Part shown: in pieces, positions 18,349-28,750 of the stretch
Numbering within the stretch: the stretch's first letter is position 1
Layout: each line of letters opens with the position of its first letter
Assembly: GCA_030611385.1 (NCBI GenBank)
Contig: JAUWPV010000009.1
Coordinates: forward strand, 1-57,592
Origin: Bacillota bacterium
Lineage (GTDB): Bacteria > Bacillota > Dethiobacteria > DTU022
DNA: 57,592 bases
Direction of reading: 5' to 3'
Position numbers and translations under genes: made by a program
The notes under the pieces: generated by a model
Told to the model about the DNA's origin: nothing
Database searches by the model: none
The model's input: only the letters and a program-made list of their open reading frames with translations

Positions 18349-18480
18349 AAGCGTGCGGGGTAAAGCAACGTGGTTAAAGTTTGTGCCTGGAAGCGCGGAT
18401 CTGGTTAACCTCAACAATTAGATTTAAGCCCAAAAATGATCAGGTAATTACAAACGATAATTGCGGGAAAGAGTGAACCG

Positions 18481-19104
18481 ATGCCTGACGATCTTATCTA
18501 TTTTTCTCCGTGTAAAAAAGTGCGTTGCCAATTTTCTGTATTGGGCTCACGGTTTATCGCTACGCTTGCTCCTGTGGTTGCTGAGATCGCCTCCCGACAG
18601 ATCATTGATGCAGTAAACGCTGAATTCCCTGATGCTACTCACAATACTTATGCCTACCGCATCGGGGCCGGCAATTCTTTAATCGAGCGAGCTTTCGATG
18701 ATCGCGAGCCGGCCGGTACTGCCGGAGCGCCGATGCTGCAAATCTTGAAGGGTCATAATATAGCTGATGCGGTTGTAATCGCGACACGTTACTTTGGCGG
18801 CACCAAGCTCGGTATCGGCGGTCTGACCAGGGCCTACCGCGATTGCGCCCGCCTCAGTCTTGAAAAAGCGGTTCTTATAAATAGAGAGCCTCTTGAAACC
18901 ATCCAGATCACCTTGAACTATGAAGATTTGGGTGCAGTGACCAGGCTTCTCGAAAGTCTTGGCGGAAAAGTATTGGACGTTGATTACAGCGATTTAGTGA
19001 CTATGCGTGTACAAATCCCCACCCGCGAAAGTGAAAAATTATTCAATGGTTTTGAATCAGCCTGCCGCGGCCGCGGTTCGTATAAGTTGATAACCCCTCC
19101 GTGA
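18481..19104 (+). CDS. YigZ/IMPACT family protein
   Basis: A 207-residue protein of the YigZ family. The N-terminal UPF0029 domain carries DREPAGTAGAPML and the motif YFGGTKLGIGGLTRAYRDCA near residues 100-120. The C-terminal ferredoxin-like half (residues 135-205) includes LNYEDLGAVTRLLE. Eukaryotic IMPACT regulates Gcn2; the bacterial role is unclear. There is no good ribosome binding site apart from GAGTGAACCG before the ATG. Confidence 0.88.
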   Translation: MPDDLIYFSPCKKVRCQFSVLGSRFIATLAPVVAEIASRQIIDAVNAEFPDATHNTYAYRIGAGNSLIERAFDDREPAGTAGAPMLQILKGHNIADAVVIATRYFGGTKLGIGGLTRAYRDCARLSLEKAVLINREPLETIQITLNYEDLGAVTRLLESLGGKVLDVDYSDLVTMRVQIPTRESEKLFNGFESACRGRGSYKLITPP

Positions 19105-19119
19105 GTCCCTTTACTTTCA

Positions 19120-19149
19120 TTGACAGGGCTTCTTTATTACAGATATAAT
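19120..19149 (+). promoter_or_regulatory. Promoter of alaS
   Basis: TTGACA (19120-19125) and TATAAT (19144-19149) with an 18-base spacer lie 28 bases upstream of the alaS start. The short leader leaves no room for a T-box. Confidence 0.75.
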
Positions 19150-19177
19150 TGCGATAACCCAAAAGGGAGGTTTAAGG

Positions 19178-21811
19178 ATGCAAACCAGCGTTATACGCGA
19201 ACTATTTTTAGATTATTTTAACTCAAAAGATCATCTGATCGTGCCAAGCTTTCCGCTCATCCCGCAGAACGATCCGACGCTGTTATTAATCGGTGCTGGC
19301 ATGGCTCCTTTAAAACCTTACTTTACCGGAGAGAAAAAACCACCGCAACCAAGAATGGCTAACTGCCAGAAATGTGTCAGAACCCCGGATATTGACCGTG
19401 TTGGCCATACGGGGAGGCATGCTACATTTTTTGAAATGCTCGGTAATTTTTCTTTTGGCGATTATTTCAAAGAAGAAGCAATCGCCTGGGCTTGGGACCT
19501 GGTGTTAAATGGTTACCACTTGCCTGTAGATCGGTTATGGGTCAGTATTTATCTTGAGGATGACGAAGCTTTCAAGATCTGGAATGAAAGAATCGGTGTT
19601 CCATCCGAACGCATTATCAGGCTGGGCGCAGAAGATAACTTTTGGGAAATAGGGCTCGGTCCCTGCGGCCCCTGTTCTGAAATCTATTATGATTTGGGTG
19701 AGCAGGCGGGATGCGGAAGCCCTGACTGCGCCGTCGGTTGCGATTGTGACCGCTACCTGGAAATATGGAACCTGGTTTTTACCCAATTCAGCCGCGAAGC
19801 ATCCGGAGAGTTGGTTGAACTGAAACAGAAAAACATCGATACCGGTGCCGGTCTTGAGCGGCTGGCCATGGCTCTGCAAGGGGTAACCTCTTTTTACCAG
19901 ACAGACCAGATCAAACCTCTCTACAGCCATTTCTCGGGGATTGCTGATCCTGAGCGCAGAAACCAGGAAATACCCCTGCGCATTGTCACCGAACACAGTC
20001 GGGGAACAGCTTTTCTCATTGCCGATGGGTTAATCCCCTCCAACGAGGGTCGCGGTTATGTTCTGCGCCGCCTGCTGCGCCGGGCTGTGCGTTATGGTAA
20101 ACTGCTCGGTATTGAAGGTAATTTTATGGCTGATGCCGTTTCTCTGGTTGTCGAAACAATGGGTTCAACCTACCCTGAACTACACGAACGTCATGATTAT
20201 ATACGCCAGGTTGTCAGACTTGAAGAACAAAAATTCCAGGAAACCCTCGCCCAGGGCATCGAAATTCTCGATGGTTATCTCGAAAAGATGCGCCAGCAGG
20301 GAGAAAACGTTCTGCCGGGTGATCTTGCCTTCAAACTCTACGATACTTATGGTTTTCCACTTGACTTAACTGCTGAGATTATTGAGGAACAGGGTTTTGA
20401 AGTTGCCCGTGAATCGTTCGCAAGCAGCCTCAAAATACAACAGGATCGAGCCCGATCTGCCGCCCGCTTATCTTCCAGATCGGACAGTGCTGATCAGTAC
20501 ACGGCAGCAGCAAATATTACGACCATATTTACCGGCTACGAAACGCTGGAACAGGAAGCGAAACTGCTGCTGGCGTTTGTTGACGGGAAAACCCGTATGG
20601 AAATAAAACTGGGAGAAAAGGTGGAGGTGCTGCTCGACCAGACACCTTTTTATGCTGAAGCCGGTGGGCAGCTCGGTGATACCGGTTCAATTGAATCATC
20701 CCAGGGTCGCATTATTGTCGAAAATACTTTTTATACATTGACAGGCCATATCGTCCACCAGGGCCGCGTAGCAGAAGGGCGATTATCGCTCGAAGAGACT
20801 GTTACAGCGAAAGTCGACAGCGGACGACGGCAGGGCATCTGCCGCGGTCATACAGCCACTCACCTGCTGCACCGTGCTCTACGCCTTGAACTGGGCAATC
20901 ACGTTAACCAGGCCGGCTCCCTGGTTGCTGCTGACCGATTACGCTTTGATTTTAACCATTTTTCTGGTTTAAGTCGGGATCAACTGGAGGCGATTGAAGC
21001 GGCAGTCAATAAAATGGTGTTGGCCAATGCAGCCGTTCAGGTGACTGAAACTTCACTCGAAGCGGCCAAACAGCTCGGTGCGACAGCTATATTTACTGAT
21101 AAATATGAAGAAAAGTCGGTGCGGATGATCTCAGCCGGAGAATATACCCGGGAACTTTGTGGAGGGACCCATGTTTTGGCGACAGGTGAAATCGGTCTTT
21201 TTAAAATAGTTTCTGAAGAGGGAATCGGTTCCGGACTGCGCCGGATCGAAGCAACGGTCGGTATGAACGCTTACCGTCAGACTGTCGATCAGGAGCGGCT
21301 GCTGGAAAAGTTAGCCCTTGCGCTGAATACAGCGGGAGGCCACCTGGAGGGAAAATTTGATGAACATCTGACCGAGTACAAGCTGCTGCAGAAAACGACC
21401 CAGGATCTTAAAAAACGCCTGGCTGGCTATGAAGTCAAAGATCTCCTTTCAACGGTAAAAGATATTGATGGGGCAAAAATGCTTAGTGCGATGGTTTCTG
21501 CTGACAGCTTCGAGTCGTTACGAATGGTAATGGATGAGGTTAAGAGCAACCTCGGCTCGGTTGCCGTAGTGCTTGGTGCTATTACCGATGGAAAAGTGAT
21601 TCTGGTCGGTTCGGTCACCCCCGACCTGGTAAAACGCGGCATCGACGCTCATAAAATGATCAAAGAGGTTGCCCGGCAAGTTGACGGAGGTGGCGGGGGC
21701 AAACCTGAACTGGCCCAGGCCGGGGGCAAAGAGGCCACTGCTCTACCGGCAGCCTTAAATACTGTTGAAGATCTGATTCGCAATCAGCTTAAATCCGCAG
21801 GCAATGCGTGA
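19178..21811 (+). CDS. alaS: Alanyl-tRNA synthetase
   Basis: An 877-residue class II synthetase of normal length. The catalytic core includes the class II motif with [20 protein letters not shown] near residue 85. The editing domain has the zinc-binding HxxxH ([12 protein letters not shown], near residue 565) and CGGTHV (near residue 660). The C-Ala domain ends with the glycine-rich [15 protein letters not shown]. It starts with ATG behind GGGAGG. Confidence 0.97.
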   Translation: MQTSVIRELFLDYFNSKDHLIVPSFPLIPQNDPTLLLIGAGMAPLKPYFTGEKKPPQPRMANCQKCVRTPDIDRVGHTGRHATFFEMLGNFSFGDYFKEEAIAWAWDLVLNGYHLPVDRLWVSIYLEDDEAFKIWNERIGVPSERIIRLGAEDNFWEIGLGPCGPCSEIYYDLGEQAGCGSPDCAVGCDCDRYLEIWNLVFTQFSREASGELVELKQKNIDTGAGLERLAMALQGVTSFYQTDQIKPLYSHFSGIADPERRNQEIPLRIVTEHSRGTAFLIADGLIPSNEGRGYVLRRLLRRAVRYGKLLGIEGNFMADAVSLVVETMGSTYPELHERHDYIRQVVRLEEQKFQETLAQGIEILDGYLEKMRQQGENVLPGDLAFKLYDTYGFPLDLTAEIIEEQGFEVARESFASSLKIQQDRARSAARLSSRSDSADQYTAAANITTIFTGYETLEQEAKLLLAFVDGKTRMEIKLGEKVEVLLDQTPFYAEAGGQLGDTGSIESSQGRIIVENTFYTLTGHIVHQGRVAEGRLSLEETVTAKVDSGRRQGICRGHTATHLLHRALRLELGNHVNQAGSLVAADRLRFDFNHFSGLSRDQLEAIEAAVNKMVLANAAVQVTETSLEAAKQLGATAIFTDKYEEKSVRMISAGEYTRELCGGTHVLATGEIGLFKIVSEEGIGSGLRRIEATVGMNAYRQTVDQERLLEKLALALNTAGGHLEGKFDEHLTEYKLLQKTTQDLKKRLAGYEVKDLLSTVKDIDGAKMLSAMVSADSFESLRMVMDEVKSNLGSVAVVLGAITDGKVILVGSVTPDLVKRGIDAHKMIKEVARQVDGGGGGKPELAQAGGKEATALPAALNTVEDLIRNQLKSAGNA

Positions 21812-21839
21812 TCAAATAAGTAACCGGGAGGGACCAATC

Positions 21840-22115
21840 GTGAAAGACAATCATGAAGAAACCGTTCTATTTCGGGTAGATGGTGAAGAGGTCGCTAATA
21901 AATCCAGGAAGGTTCTGATCGCTGTTTATCAGGCCTTGAAAGAGAAAGGCTACAACCCTTTGAACCAACTGGTTGGCTATCTGCTTTCAGGAGATCCGGC
22001 TTATATCACCAGTCATCAAAATGCGCGCAGTATGATCAGGCAGGTTGAACGCGATGAACTTTTGGAAGAGATTGTCGGCACTTACATAGATCTGGCTGAG
22101 CAAGATAAACTTTGA
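21840..22115 (+). CDS. ireB: IreB family regulatory phosphoprotein
   Basis: A 91-residue protein of the IreB family (formerly UPF0297/DUF965). Typical stretches are [11 protein letters not shown] and [20 protein letters not shown]. In enterococci IreB is phosphorylated on threonine by the PASTA kinase IreK and affects cephalosporin resistance; no kinase is in this window. The GTG at 21840, behind GGGAGGG, gives the family-like N-terminus, and the alaS-ireB-ruvX order is conserved in Firmicutes. Confidence 0.92.
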   Translation: MKDNHEETVLFRVDGEEVANKSRKVLIAVYQALKEKGYNPLNQLVGYLLSGDPAYITSHQNARSMIRQVERDELLEEIVGTYIDLAEQDKL

Positions 22116-22129
22116 AAAGGATTTAAAAA

Positions 22130-22537
22130 ATGCGTATACTCGGCTTAGATTTCGGTGAAAAGCGCATCGGTGTTGCCATTACCGATCCCCTGGGTATTAC
22201 TGCACAGGGGATTGATGTGATTACCTATGCCACTTCAGATGAGGCTTTCGGGAGGATTGAAGTAATTTGCCGCAGCTACGGTGTTGAAAAGGTGGTTGTT
22301 GGAAACCCGCTCAATATGAACGGTACTAAAGGAGCCGTCGCTGAAAACGCCCTGCTTTTTGCCAACCGGCTTAAAAAATTATTGAATATACCGGTAGTTT
22401 TGATCGATGAGCGGCTGACCTCGGTTAGCGCCGAGAAAACCCTTATTGCCGGAGGAGTCAGCCGTAAAAAACGCCGGGAGGTCAAAGATAAACTGGCGGC
22501 GGCCCTGATTCTGGAATTATATATGTCATTACAATAA
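22130..22537 (+). CDS. ruvX: RuvX/YqgF family Holliday junction resolvase-like protein
   Basis: A 135-residue RNase H-like protein. It begins MRILGLDFGEKRIGVAITD, and later shows VVGNPLNMNG and IDERLTSVSAEKTL, all diagnostic for YqgF. Members act in 16S rRNA 5'-end maturation and perhaps in junction resolution. It lies 14 bases after ireB. Confidence 0.93.
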   Translation: MRILGLDFGEKRIGVAITDPLGITAQGIDVITYATSDEAFGRIEVICRSYGVEKVVVGNPLNMNGTKGAVAENALLFANRLKKLLNIPVVLIDERLTSVSAEKTLIAGGVSRKKRREVKDKLAAALILELYMSLQ

Positions 22538-22586
22538 AGTAATTGTCGATATACCGAGTAATCAAGCGAAAATGAGGTGCTTATCT

Positions 22587-22910
22587 GTGAACGACAACGG
22601 TGAAGAAAACGCAGATGTTATAATCCTGGTGGATGAAGAGGGCAATGAACATGATTTTGCCATGGTCGATCGCTTCCCGGTTAACCTGAAAGAATATGCT
22701 ATCCTGATTCCGGTTTTGTATCTTGAAGATGATGAAGATGATGAAGCGATTGATCTCGAGGATGAAGCGTTTATCTTTCGCATCGACCTCAACGAAGGCG
22801 AAGAAATACTGGTGGAAGTTGAAGATGAAATTGAATGGAATAAAGTGGCCGCTGTGTGGAAAGAGCGGGCCCAGAGCTACGATTACGAAGATGATGAAGA
22901 TCTGTTATAG
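22587..22910 (+). CDS. DUF1292 acidic protein
   Basis: A 107-residue acidic protein. The first half matches DUF1292 (VIILVDEEGNEHDFAMVDRF, then YAILIPV), and the second half is very rich in Asp and Glu. It normally follows ireB and ruvX. The GTG at 22587 has GAGGTG upstream and removes an atypical five-residue extension. The function is unknown. Confidence 0.85.
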   Translation: MNDNGEENADVIILVDEEGNEHDFAMVDRFPVNLKEYAILIPVLYLEDDEDDEAIDLEDEAFIFRIDLNEGEEILVEVEDEIEWNKVAAVWKERAQSYDYEDDEDLL

Positions 22911-22925
22911 GAGGATACCCTGTTA

Positions 22926-23981
22926 ATGTTCAGACGCATGATCATTACTGCTGTAGTATTGCTGGTGTTGCTGCTGATCACTGCAGCAGGGCTTACTTAT
23001 ATCTATAACGGTATGCTTGAACCGATTGATCCCGCGGCGGTCGAAGACTACCAGGTTGTCGAGATCCCTCCGGGCGCAAGCTCCGAGATTATCGGCGCTA
23101 TCCTTTATGACAACGGTTTGATTCAAAACCAGTTTGTTTTCTGGATTTACGTGCGCCAAAGTAATCTCGGCCAGAGTTTTATCGCCGGAAAATACAGTCT
23201 GAGTCCAGGGATGAGCTTGCCCCAGATTGTAAATAAAATTCAGTCCGGCGATGCCTATTTTGAAACAACCTGGTTTGTGATTCCAGAAGGTTTTACAGTC
23301 GAAGAAATCGCATCTATTTTGGATGAAAAAGGCCTGATCGATAATGAACTATTTTTAGAATTAGCCCGTCAGCCTTCCGAGAGTATTTTGGAGAGCTTTC
23401 CTTTCTTAAAGGAAGTCGACGATCACGAAGTCAAATATATACTGGAAGGCTATCTCTTCCCGGATACTTATGAAGTATATCCTGATGCCGGTGAAGAGGA
23501 AATTATCCGAATTATGCTGAGTCGGATGGATCAGATTATTAATGAAACTTACCGGCAGCGGATTATTGAACTGAACAGTACTATATACGCGGTACTGACC
23601 ATCGCCTCCATGGTTGAGCGCGAAGCTCGTGTAGATTATGAGCGCAGTATTGTCGCTGGTATCTTTTATAACCGCCTGCGTACCGGGATGCCCCTCGAAT
23701 CATGTGCCACAATCCAGTATATTCTCGGTGAAACAAAAGAATATCTCACTTTCCAGGATCTCGAGATACCCTCACCCTATAACACTTACCAAAATGGCGG
23801 TTTACCGCCGGGGCCGATCGCAGCACCCGGTGAAACTTCAATCACTGCTGCCCTCTATCCCGAAGAAACAGATTTTTATTATTTTAACTTCAAATACGAC
23901 GGTAGCGGCGAACACTACTTCTCACATACCTACCAGGAACACCTGGAAAATATTAACAAAGCCGAAGTGAACATCAGGTAA
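22926..23981 (+). CDS. mltG: Endolytic murein transglycosylase MltG
   Basis: A 351-residue cell wall enzyme that cuts nascent glycan strands at the membrane. A single N-terminal helix (residues 4-26) anchors it, a LysM-like region follows, and the YceG catalytic domain carries the active glutamate in ASMVEREARVDYER near residue 230. NGGLPPGPIAAPG near residue 300 is also conserved. It has AGGAGG upstream and ends the alaS-to-mltG block. Confidence 0.93.
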   Translation: MFRRMIITAVVLLVLLLITAAGLTYIYNGMLEPIDPAAVEDYQVVEIPPGASSEIIGAILYDNGLIQNQFVFWIYVRQSNLGQSFIAGKYSLSPGMSLPQIVNKIQSGDAYFETTWFVIPEGFTVEEIASILDEKGLIDNELFLELARQPSESILESFPFLKEVDDHEVKYILEGYLFPDTYEVYPDAGEEEIIRIMLSRMDQIINETYRQRIIELNSTIYAVLTIASMVEREARVDYERSIVAGIFYNRLRTGMPLESCATIQYILGETKEYLTFQDLEIPSPYNTYQNGGLPPGPIAAPGETSITAALYPEETDFYYFNFKYDGSGEHYFSHTYQEHLENINKAEVNIR

Positions 23982-24088
23982 CCACTTATCGAAAATTAGT
24001 AAGGGAATTTATAACTCGGGTTGCAATTAATGTATAATAATGATATAGTGCAAATGTTAGAACAATGATGCAATAAGTGGGGATTCTG

Positions 24089-25333
24089 ATGGCCATGACA
24101 CATATGATTACCCGGGAAGAAAAGGTCTACATCTACACCCTCGGTAAGTTTTTTATCCGCCAGGGGGATGCTGTTATTTCGGAAAATACCAGCCGTTCAA
24201 AAAAAATGTGGGAAGTATTCAAGTATTTACTTTCAAACCGCGATAAATCATTATTTCCTGAAACAATATTGGACAACATCTGGCCTGAGAAAGACTACGC
24301 CGATCCCAACACAATCATGAGAGCCCAGATGTTCCGGTTAAGGCAGGCCTTACATACTGATCACGCAAGCCTGTCTCTGGCTGCCAATATAGTGTTTTCA
24401 CAGGGATGCTATCATTGGGAAAACAAGGTTGACTGTTGGATCGATGTTGATGAATTTGAAAAATTGGCCACCAGGGCCAAGATGCAAGCCGGTAAAAACC
24501 AGGAAGAAGCGATCGAGATCTATGATCAGGCAATCAAACACTATGTTGGAGATTACCTCCCAGAGTCTGCATTCAGTGAATGGATTACTCCCCTGCGTTC
24601 TTACTATCATGATATCTATCTGAGTTGTGTCTTCGAATTGGTTGATTTGTTGATCAAGAATCACGCTTATAAAGAAATAATCAAACTCTGCGAACAGGCA
24701 TTGTCAATTGATTATTTTGAAGAAAAAATACATATTCGGTTGATCGAAGCTCTTCTGGCCGAGGGGCTTACTGTCAGGGCGCGGGCCCATTATAATGAGG
24801 CAACATCAGCTTTTTACAGGGAAATGGGTATCAAGCCATCCGATGCCATGAAAAGCCTTTACCGGTTGGTCGGCATGGAAACAGGCAGCTTTGAGCTTGA
24901 TCTGAACACTATTCAAGAAGGTTTAAAAGGCAAAGATATAGTCAACGGTGCCTACCTCTGTGACGCCGAACTGTTTCGTTATTTCTATAAACTGGAACGC
25001 CTGCGGGGCGAAAGAAGCGGTCAATCCGTTCTGCTTTGCCTGATGACCCTGATTACTCAGGACTATTCCCAGCCACCTGGAAATACACTCAGAGAAGTTG
25101 TGCAAAGCCTGCAGGATGTAATCATGGACTCTTTGAGAAAAGGTGACCTGGTTACCAGGTGGAATGAAGCGCAATTCCTGCTGATGCTTCCCGGTTTAAA
25201 CAGAGAGCAGGCCGCTCTGGTGATGGAAAGAATTGAGAAATCTTTTGCCAGCCAATATTCGTTAAAAGGATTGAAATTGCAAAAAAAAGTAGAGACCCTC
25301 TTTCCCCTGGAAGGCGACACCCACTTCAACTAA
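24089..25333 (+). CDS. BTAD-type transcriptional regulator with degenerate GGDEF-like tail
   Basis: A protein of about 414 residues. Residues 10-100 form an OmpR-like winged helix (YIYTLGKFFIRQGDAVI, then TIMRAQMFRLRQAL). Residues 115-260 are a bacterial transcriptional activation domain (BTAD) of TPR-like helices. The last 110 residues resemble a diguanylate cyclase fold but the GGDEF motif reads WNEAQF at residues 358-363, following RKGDLVTR, so it would lack cyclase activity. The start at 24089 has GTGGGG six bases before it. It opens the surface-protein locus and is the obvious candidate regulator. The tail assignment is an inference from the pattern around the motif. Confidence 0.78.
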   Translation: MAMTHMITREEKVYIYTLGKFFIRQGDAVISENTSRSKKMWEVFKYLLSNRDKSLFPETILDNIWPEKDYADPNTIMRAQMFRLRQALHTDHASLSLAANIVFSQGCYHWENKVDCWIDVDEFEKLATRAKMQAGKNQEEAIEIYDQAIKHYVGDYLPESAFSEWITPLRSYYHDIYLSCVFELVDLLIKNHAYKEIIKLCEQALSIDYFEEKIHIRLIEALLAEGLTVRARAHYNEATSAFYREMGIKPSDAMKSLYRLVGMETGSFELDLNTIQEGLKGKDIVNGAYLCDAELFRYFYKLERLRGERSGQSVLLCLMTLITQDYSQPPGNTLREVVQSLQDVIMDSLRKGDLVTRWNEAQFLLMLPGLNREQAALVMERIEKSFASQYSLKGLKLQKKVETLFPLEGDTHFN

Positions 25334-25464
25334 AGAATTCCACATATTTATAACGCTACCCGGACTACTCCTTTTTTAATTATGCCCAATTTGTAACAAA
25401 CTTATAACAACATTTTCTTATAATTAAATCATAGATATGATCATTATGACAAAAGGAACCGACT

Positions 25465-25701
25465 ATGCTTTTAAAAACAGATAAAAAAACCAGTCAGCAG
25501 GGGCACGGCTCCGGTTTCATCATCAGGGTCAGCAGTGGCCACGGGATTTCAATAAAAGGTAAAATTGAATTCATCAAGACTGGCCAGGTTCAATATTTCA
25601 ATGATTTCCTGGAAATGATTTTATTAATTCAGTCAAAGCTTGATCAGAATAATTATCCGCAGAGTGATTCGGAATTGCGCACTTTTTGTGTCCAGGGCTA
25701 A
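25465..25701 (+). CDS. Small protein, related to the next gene
   Basis: A 78-residue protein with no domain I can name. It has no signal peptide and is probably cytoplasmic. The core (GFIIRVSSGHGISIKGKIEF, then FNDFLEMILLIQSKL) shows the same beta-strand then helix pattern as the next gene, so the two look like distant paralogues. AAAGGAACC precedes the ATG. Confidence 0.65.
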   Translation: MLLKTDKKTSQQGHGSGFIIRVSSGHGISIKGKIEFIKTGQVQYFNDFLEMILLIQSKLDQNNYPQSDSELRTFCVQG

Positions 25702-25718
25702 TCCTGGAGAGGATACGG

Positions 25719-25967
25719 ATGAACAATGACCTTAAAAATAAAACATCCAAAAATGAAGATACAGTCTTTTTTTTGCGTGTTCAGTTTCGCCGTAATACCA
25801 GTTGGCAGGGAACACTACAGTGTTTAAACAGCAGAGAAACCCGTATTTTCAGAAGTGTTTTGGAACTCGGTTCACTAATGAGCGAGGCGGTTGCCGGGAC
25901 AGCGGGTGTTGATGGAGATAAAAAACCGGATCTGTCAGTCTGGGAAGATAAAGAAAGCGTTTCCTGA
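25719..25967 (+). CDS. Small protein of the FLRVQFRRNTSWQG type
   Basis: An 82-residue protein. The segment VFFLRVQFRRNTSWQGTLQC followed by TRIFRSVLELGSLMSEAV recalls a small uncharacterised protein type that I associate with Firmicutes (from memory, not searched). It aligns in pattern with the preceding gene. The start at 25719 has GGAGAGG upstream. The function is unknown. It lies directly before the first SipW-type substrate. Confidence 0.68.
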   Translation: MNNDLKNKTSKNEDTVFFLRVQFRRNTSWQGTLQCLNSRETRIFRSVLELGSLMSEAVAGTAGVDGDKKPDLSVWEDKESVS

Positions 25968-26030
25968 ATAACATTACGATAAGTGGAAATTAGATTATTA
26001 AATAAATAACCTTAAGACTGAGGAATTAAC

Positions 26031-28562
26031 ATGAAAGAAGAATCGGTGATAATGAGAATTAAAAAAATAAGCAAGATAACTACAAGCATACTTTTTGTTA
26101 TGTTTATAATAGCTGCATCAGTCACCGGTTCTTCGAACGCCTGGTTTAATGCTATCTCTGATGTTACCAATACTTTTACAGCTGGCACGGTGCTCATTGA
26201 GGCCGGTGAGCCTGCCGGTGATCCTGAAGGTATGCTGGAGATCAGGGGATTAAGTTCAGAAGGATGCAGTGAAGTTGAGTTGACAGTTACCAACACAGGT
26301 ACAAAATATGCTTACGTTCGTGCAATATTTGATGGTAAGTGGAGGGCTGCATACCATCAGAATACCGCAACAGTAACCGCCAGTTATCAAAATAGTAGCG
26401 GCGTGGATGTTAATATTTCCAGCAGTGATTCCACTCACTATATCGATGGTACATATACTGGAGATGGTACAGAACCCTCCTTCGGAACCATATCGCCTTC
26501 TTCCTGGTTTACCGCAACTGATTCTACTCTCCCGTTACTGATAGAACCTTCGTTTCCTGTTTACTTTGAAAACGGTGTTCCGGTGAGCTCTGCTGCTTCA
26601 GGAGATATTGTTTTCACAGGGGAGCCTTTGTCGGGAAGCTTGCTCAAGCAGGTTGCAGATATTGGGCTCCAATCGTTTAGTTTAACCTCTACATCAACTG
26701 GCCCACCGATAGTAGACGGGTTGTTCTACGGCGATGGAGATGATCAACTATACACACTCATCGGGGTTGGAGAATACGGCAGCAAAGTTTATTACTATAT
26801 GCACGAAACTGCTCCTGGCGATGTTGATAATAATAGATATATTTTGTATGGGGTTATGGTTGTTGACCGTAACTTCAACGATAACGCGTTTGATGGGGAT
26901 AGAAAAAACCCAACCGACAATAGTACTTACATGGGAAGTGCAGGTTGGAGCGACGCATGGGGCGGAAAAGCGCGTTCTTTTTTTGCTCTAACCAATTCTG
27001 AATATGTGACGTTTAATTTAAAAGTTGATGGGAATACCTATGAGTGGGGACAGTACTATGCTGCTGAAAATAATAACTTGCTTCCAGAATCTCAAGATTG
27101 GGCTAAAGGTGCAATTTTTGATAGCAACGTACCCTTAAGCTTAAGTTTAACTTCCGCAAGCTCCATAATATGGAACATGAATAATTCTGTATGGGCAAAT
27201 GAAGGATATGTAATACAGAGTAATGGAGACTGGAAGTCACCATACGTAGACGAGTTCCCAGATGATGTTACCAAAGTTGACGGCTATCCGTATCCGGTAA
27301 GCGAGCCGATTACATTTAACTATCTATATCAATGGGAATGGCCGATGGTATACGAGTTTTCTGTAGATTTGACTGATGTGCTTGGTGTTTCTAAGACTAT
27401 TGAAATTCTTACAGGCCTTTCTCACCATTCTCCTTCTAAGATTGATGGTGAAGATGAAGAGAATTACACATCACTAGATTGGGGCGATCTGCCTTCGTCC
27501 TCCTACAATACTTTGATGAGCCAAAATGGCCCCCGGCATAATATTGTAATTGGTGGGGCGTACCTTGGCACCCCGCCTGATCCTGAACTGGATGGTCCGC
27601 TTAACTCCGACGCGCTTGGGGATGATTTGAATGGCACAGACGATGAAGATGGCATTGATTTTCTCACACCTTTCGTCTCAGGTAGTACAGCTCAGATTCG
27701 GGTAACTGCCGGAACAGCTGGTTACTTAAGCGCCTGGATTGACTTCAACGGTGACGGTAACCTTACTCCTGTTGAATTAATTTCATCTACAGGAGTTGTT
27801 GGCGACCTGCCTCTTTCCGGACCAGGAGTACATATACTTAATATTGAAGTTCCCGATAATATTGAAGTTGCCGTAAATATTTACTCCCGCTGGCGTTATA
27901 CTAATGAATCAGGTCAGGGAGGGAATTCGCTTACCGGTCTTGCAGAAACAGGGGAGATCGAAGACTACCTGTATATAAATCTGGAACCGGGCATCACCAT
28001 CGAGAAGTTTGTTTCGTTAAACGATGGTATAAGTTGGGAGCTGGCAAATGAAGAACCATTCCCGCTGCTGCTGGAAGGCAATGTCCCCATTTTCAAATTT
28101 GTAATAACCAATACAGGTCTTATTCCACTGTATGTTAGTGGAGTGGACGATACTGTATTTGAGATCGATATAAGTGACGTAGACAATTTGACACCCCTTG
28201 TAGTGGGCGGTTCTGTAGACATCTTTTATCCAAATGAAGAAGGCAACTGGGGAGGTGAAGACTGGAAGGCATATCTGAATGTTGAGACGGGTGATGTTAG
28301 TGTAACACTTTGTGAGAATCCTAACGGTGATTGGGTGCTACATGATGGTTACTTTTATTACACTCAACCGCTTGCTTCTGGTGCTTCGACATCAGTACTT
28401 TGTGTGGAGATCTGTCCGCTTGGTGTCGATCCGGAATTTATGGGCATTGAGATTATCTATCTCAAAGCTTATACTGAAGCGGTTCAGGCTTCTAATGATG
28501 CAATAAATGATGTATGGTTCGGAGGATCCGAGCCTCCGATTGATTTTATACCAAAACCTTAG
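26031..28562 (+). CDS. SipW-type signal peptide surface protein with GEVED domain
   Basis: An 843-residue secreted protein. The N-terminal hydrophobic segment followed by NAWFNAISDVTNTFTAGTV matches the SipW-dependent signal peptide type (A-x-F then TFTAGT), as in TasA and camelysin. Residues around 500-650 form a GEVED-type domain: DLNGTDDEDGIDFLTP, LSAWIDFNGDGNLTP, and EIEDYLYINLEPG. The C-terminal part is a TasA-like beta domain with VFKFVITNTG-like spacing. It is presumably cut by the SipW-type peptidase encoded 2.8 kb downstream and forms part of an extracellular matrix. Composition is rich in Asp, Gly, Thr and Ser, as in surface proteins. The ligand and partners are unknown. Confidence 0.82.
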   Translation: MKEESVIMRIKKISKITTSILFVMFIIAASVTGSSNAWFNAISDVTNTFTAGTVLIEAGEPAGDPEGMLEIRGLSSEGCSEVELTVTNTGTKYAYVRAIFDGKWRAAYHQNTATVTASYQNSSGVDVNISSSDSTHYIDGTYTGDGTEPSFGTISPSSWFTATDSTLPLLIEPSFPVYFENGVPVSSAASGDIVFTGEPLSGSLLKQVADIGLQSFSLTSTSTGPPIVDGLFYGDGDDQLYTLIGVGEYGSKVYYYMHETAPGDVDNNRYILYGVMVVDRNFNDNAFDGDRKNPTDNSTYMGSAGWSDAWGGKARSFFALTNSEYVTFNLKVDGNTYEWGQYYAAENNNLLPESQDWAKGAIFDSNVPLSLSLTSASSIIWNMNNSVWANEGYVIQSNGDWKSPYVDEFPDDVTKVDGYPYPVSEPITFNYLYQWEWPMVYEFSVDLTDVLGVSKTIEILTGLSHHSPSKIDGEDEENYTSLDWGDLPSSSYNTLMSQNGPRHNIVIGGAYLGTPPDPELDGPLNSDALGDDLNGTDDEDGIDFLTPFVSGSTAQIRVTAGTAGYLSAWIDFNGDGNLTPVELISSTGVVGDLPLSGPGVHILNIEVPDNIEVAVNIYSRWRYTNESGQGGNSLTGLAETGEIEDYLYINLEPGITIEKFVSLNDGISWELANEEPFPLLLEGNVPIFKFVITNTGLIPLYVSGVDDTVFEIDISDVDNLTPLVVGGSVDIFYPNEEGNWGGEDWKAYLNVETGDVSVTLCENPNGDWVLHDGYFYYTQPLASGASTSVLCVEICPLGVDPEFMGIEIIYLKAYTEAVQASNDAINDVWFGGSEPPIDFIPKP

Positions 28563-28750
28563 GCTGAAAAAGCTGTGAAAAATTAGCCGGCACCTCTCGT
28601 TAAGAGAGGGAAGGTTTAAAAATAAATTGAATTGAATTACAAATATTACAATATGGATCTGAGTTAAGGATGTGGTGCTCATTAAACAAAAAAGATTTAT
28701 TGTTTCAGAAAGCATAGTGTAAAACTGAAATAGGAACCGCAATAAAACGA

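Noticed and set aside
18361-18480. Possible T-box or riboswitch before yigZ
   Set aside because: No specifier loop, no conserved T-box sequence and no terminator pair could be found.
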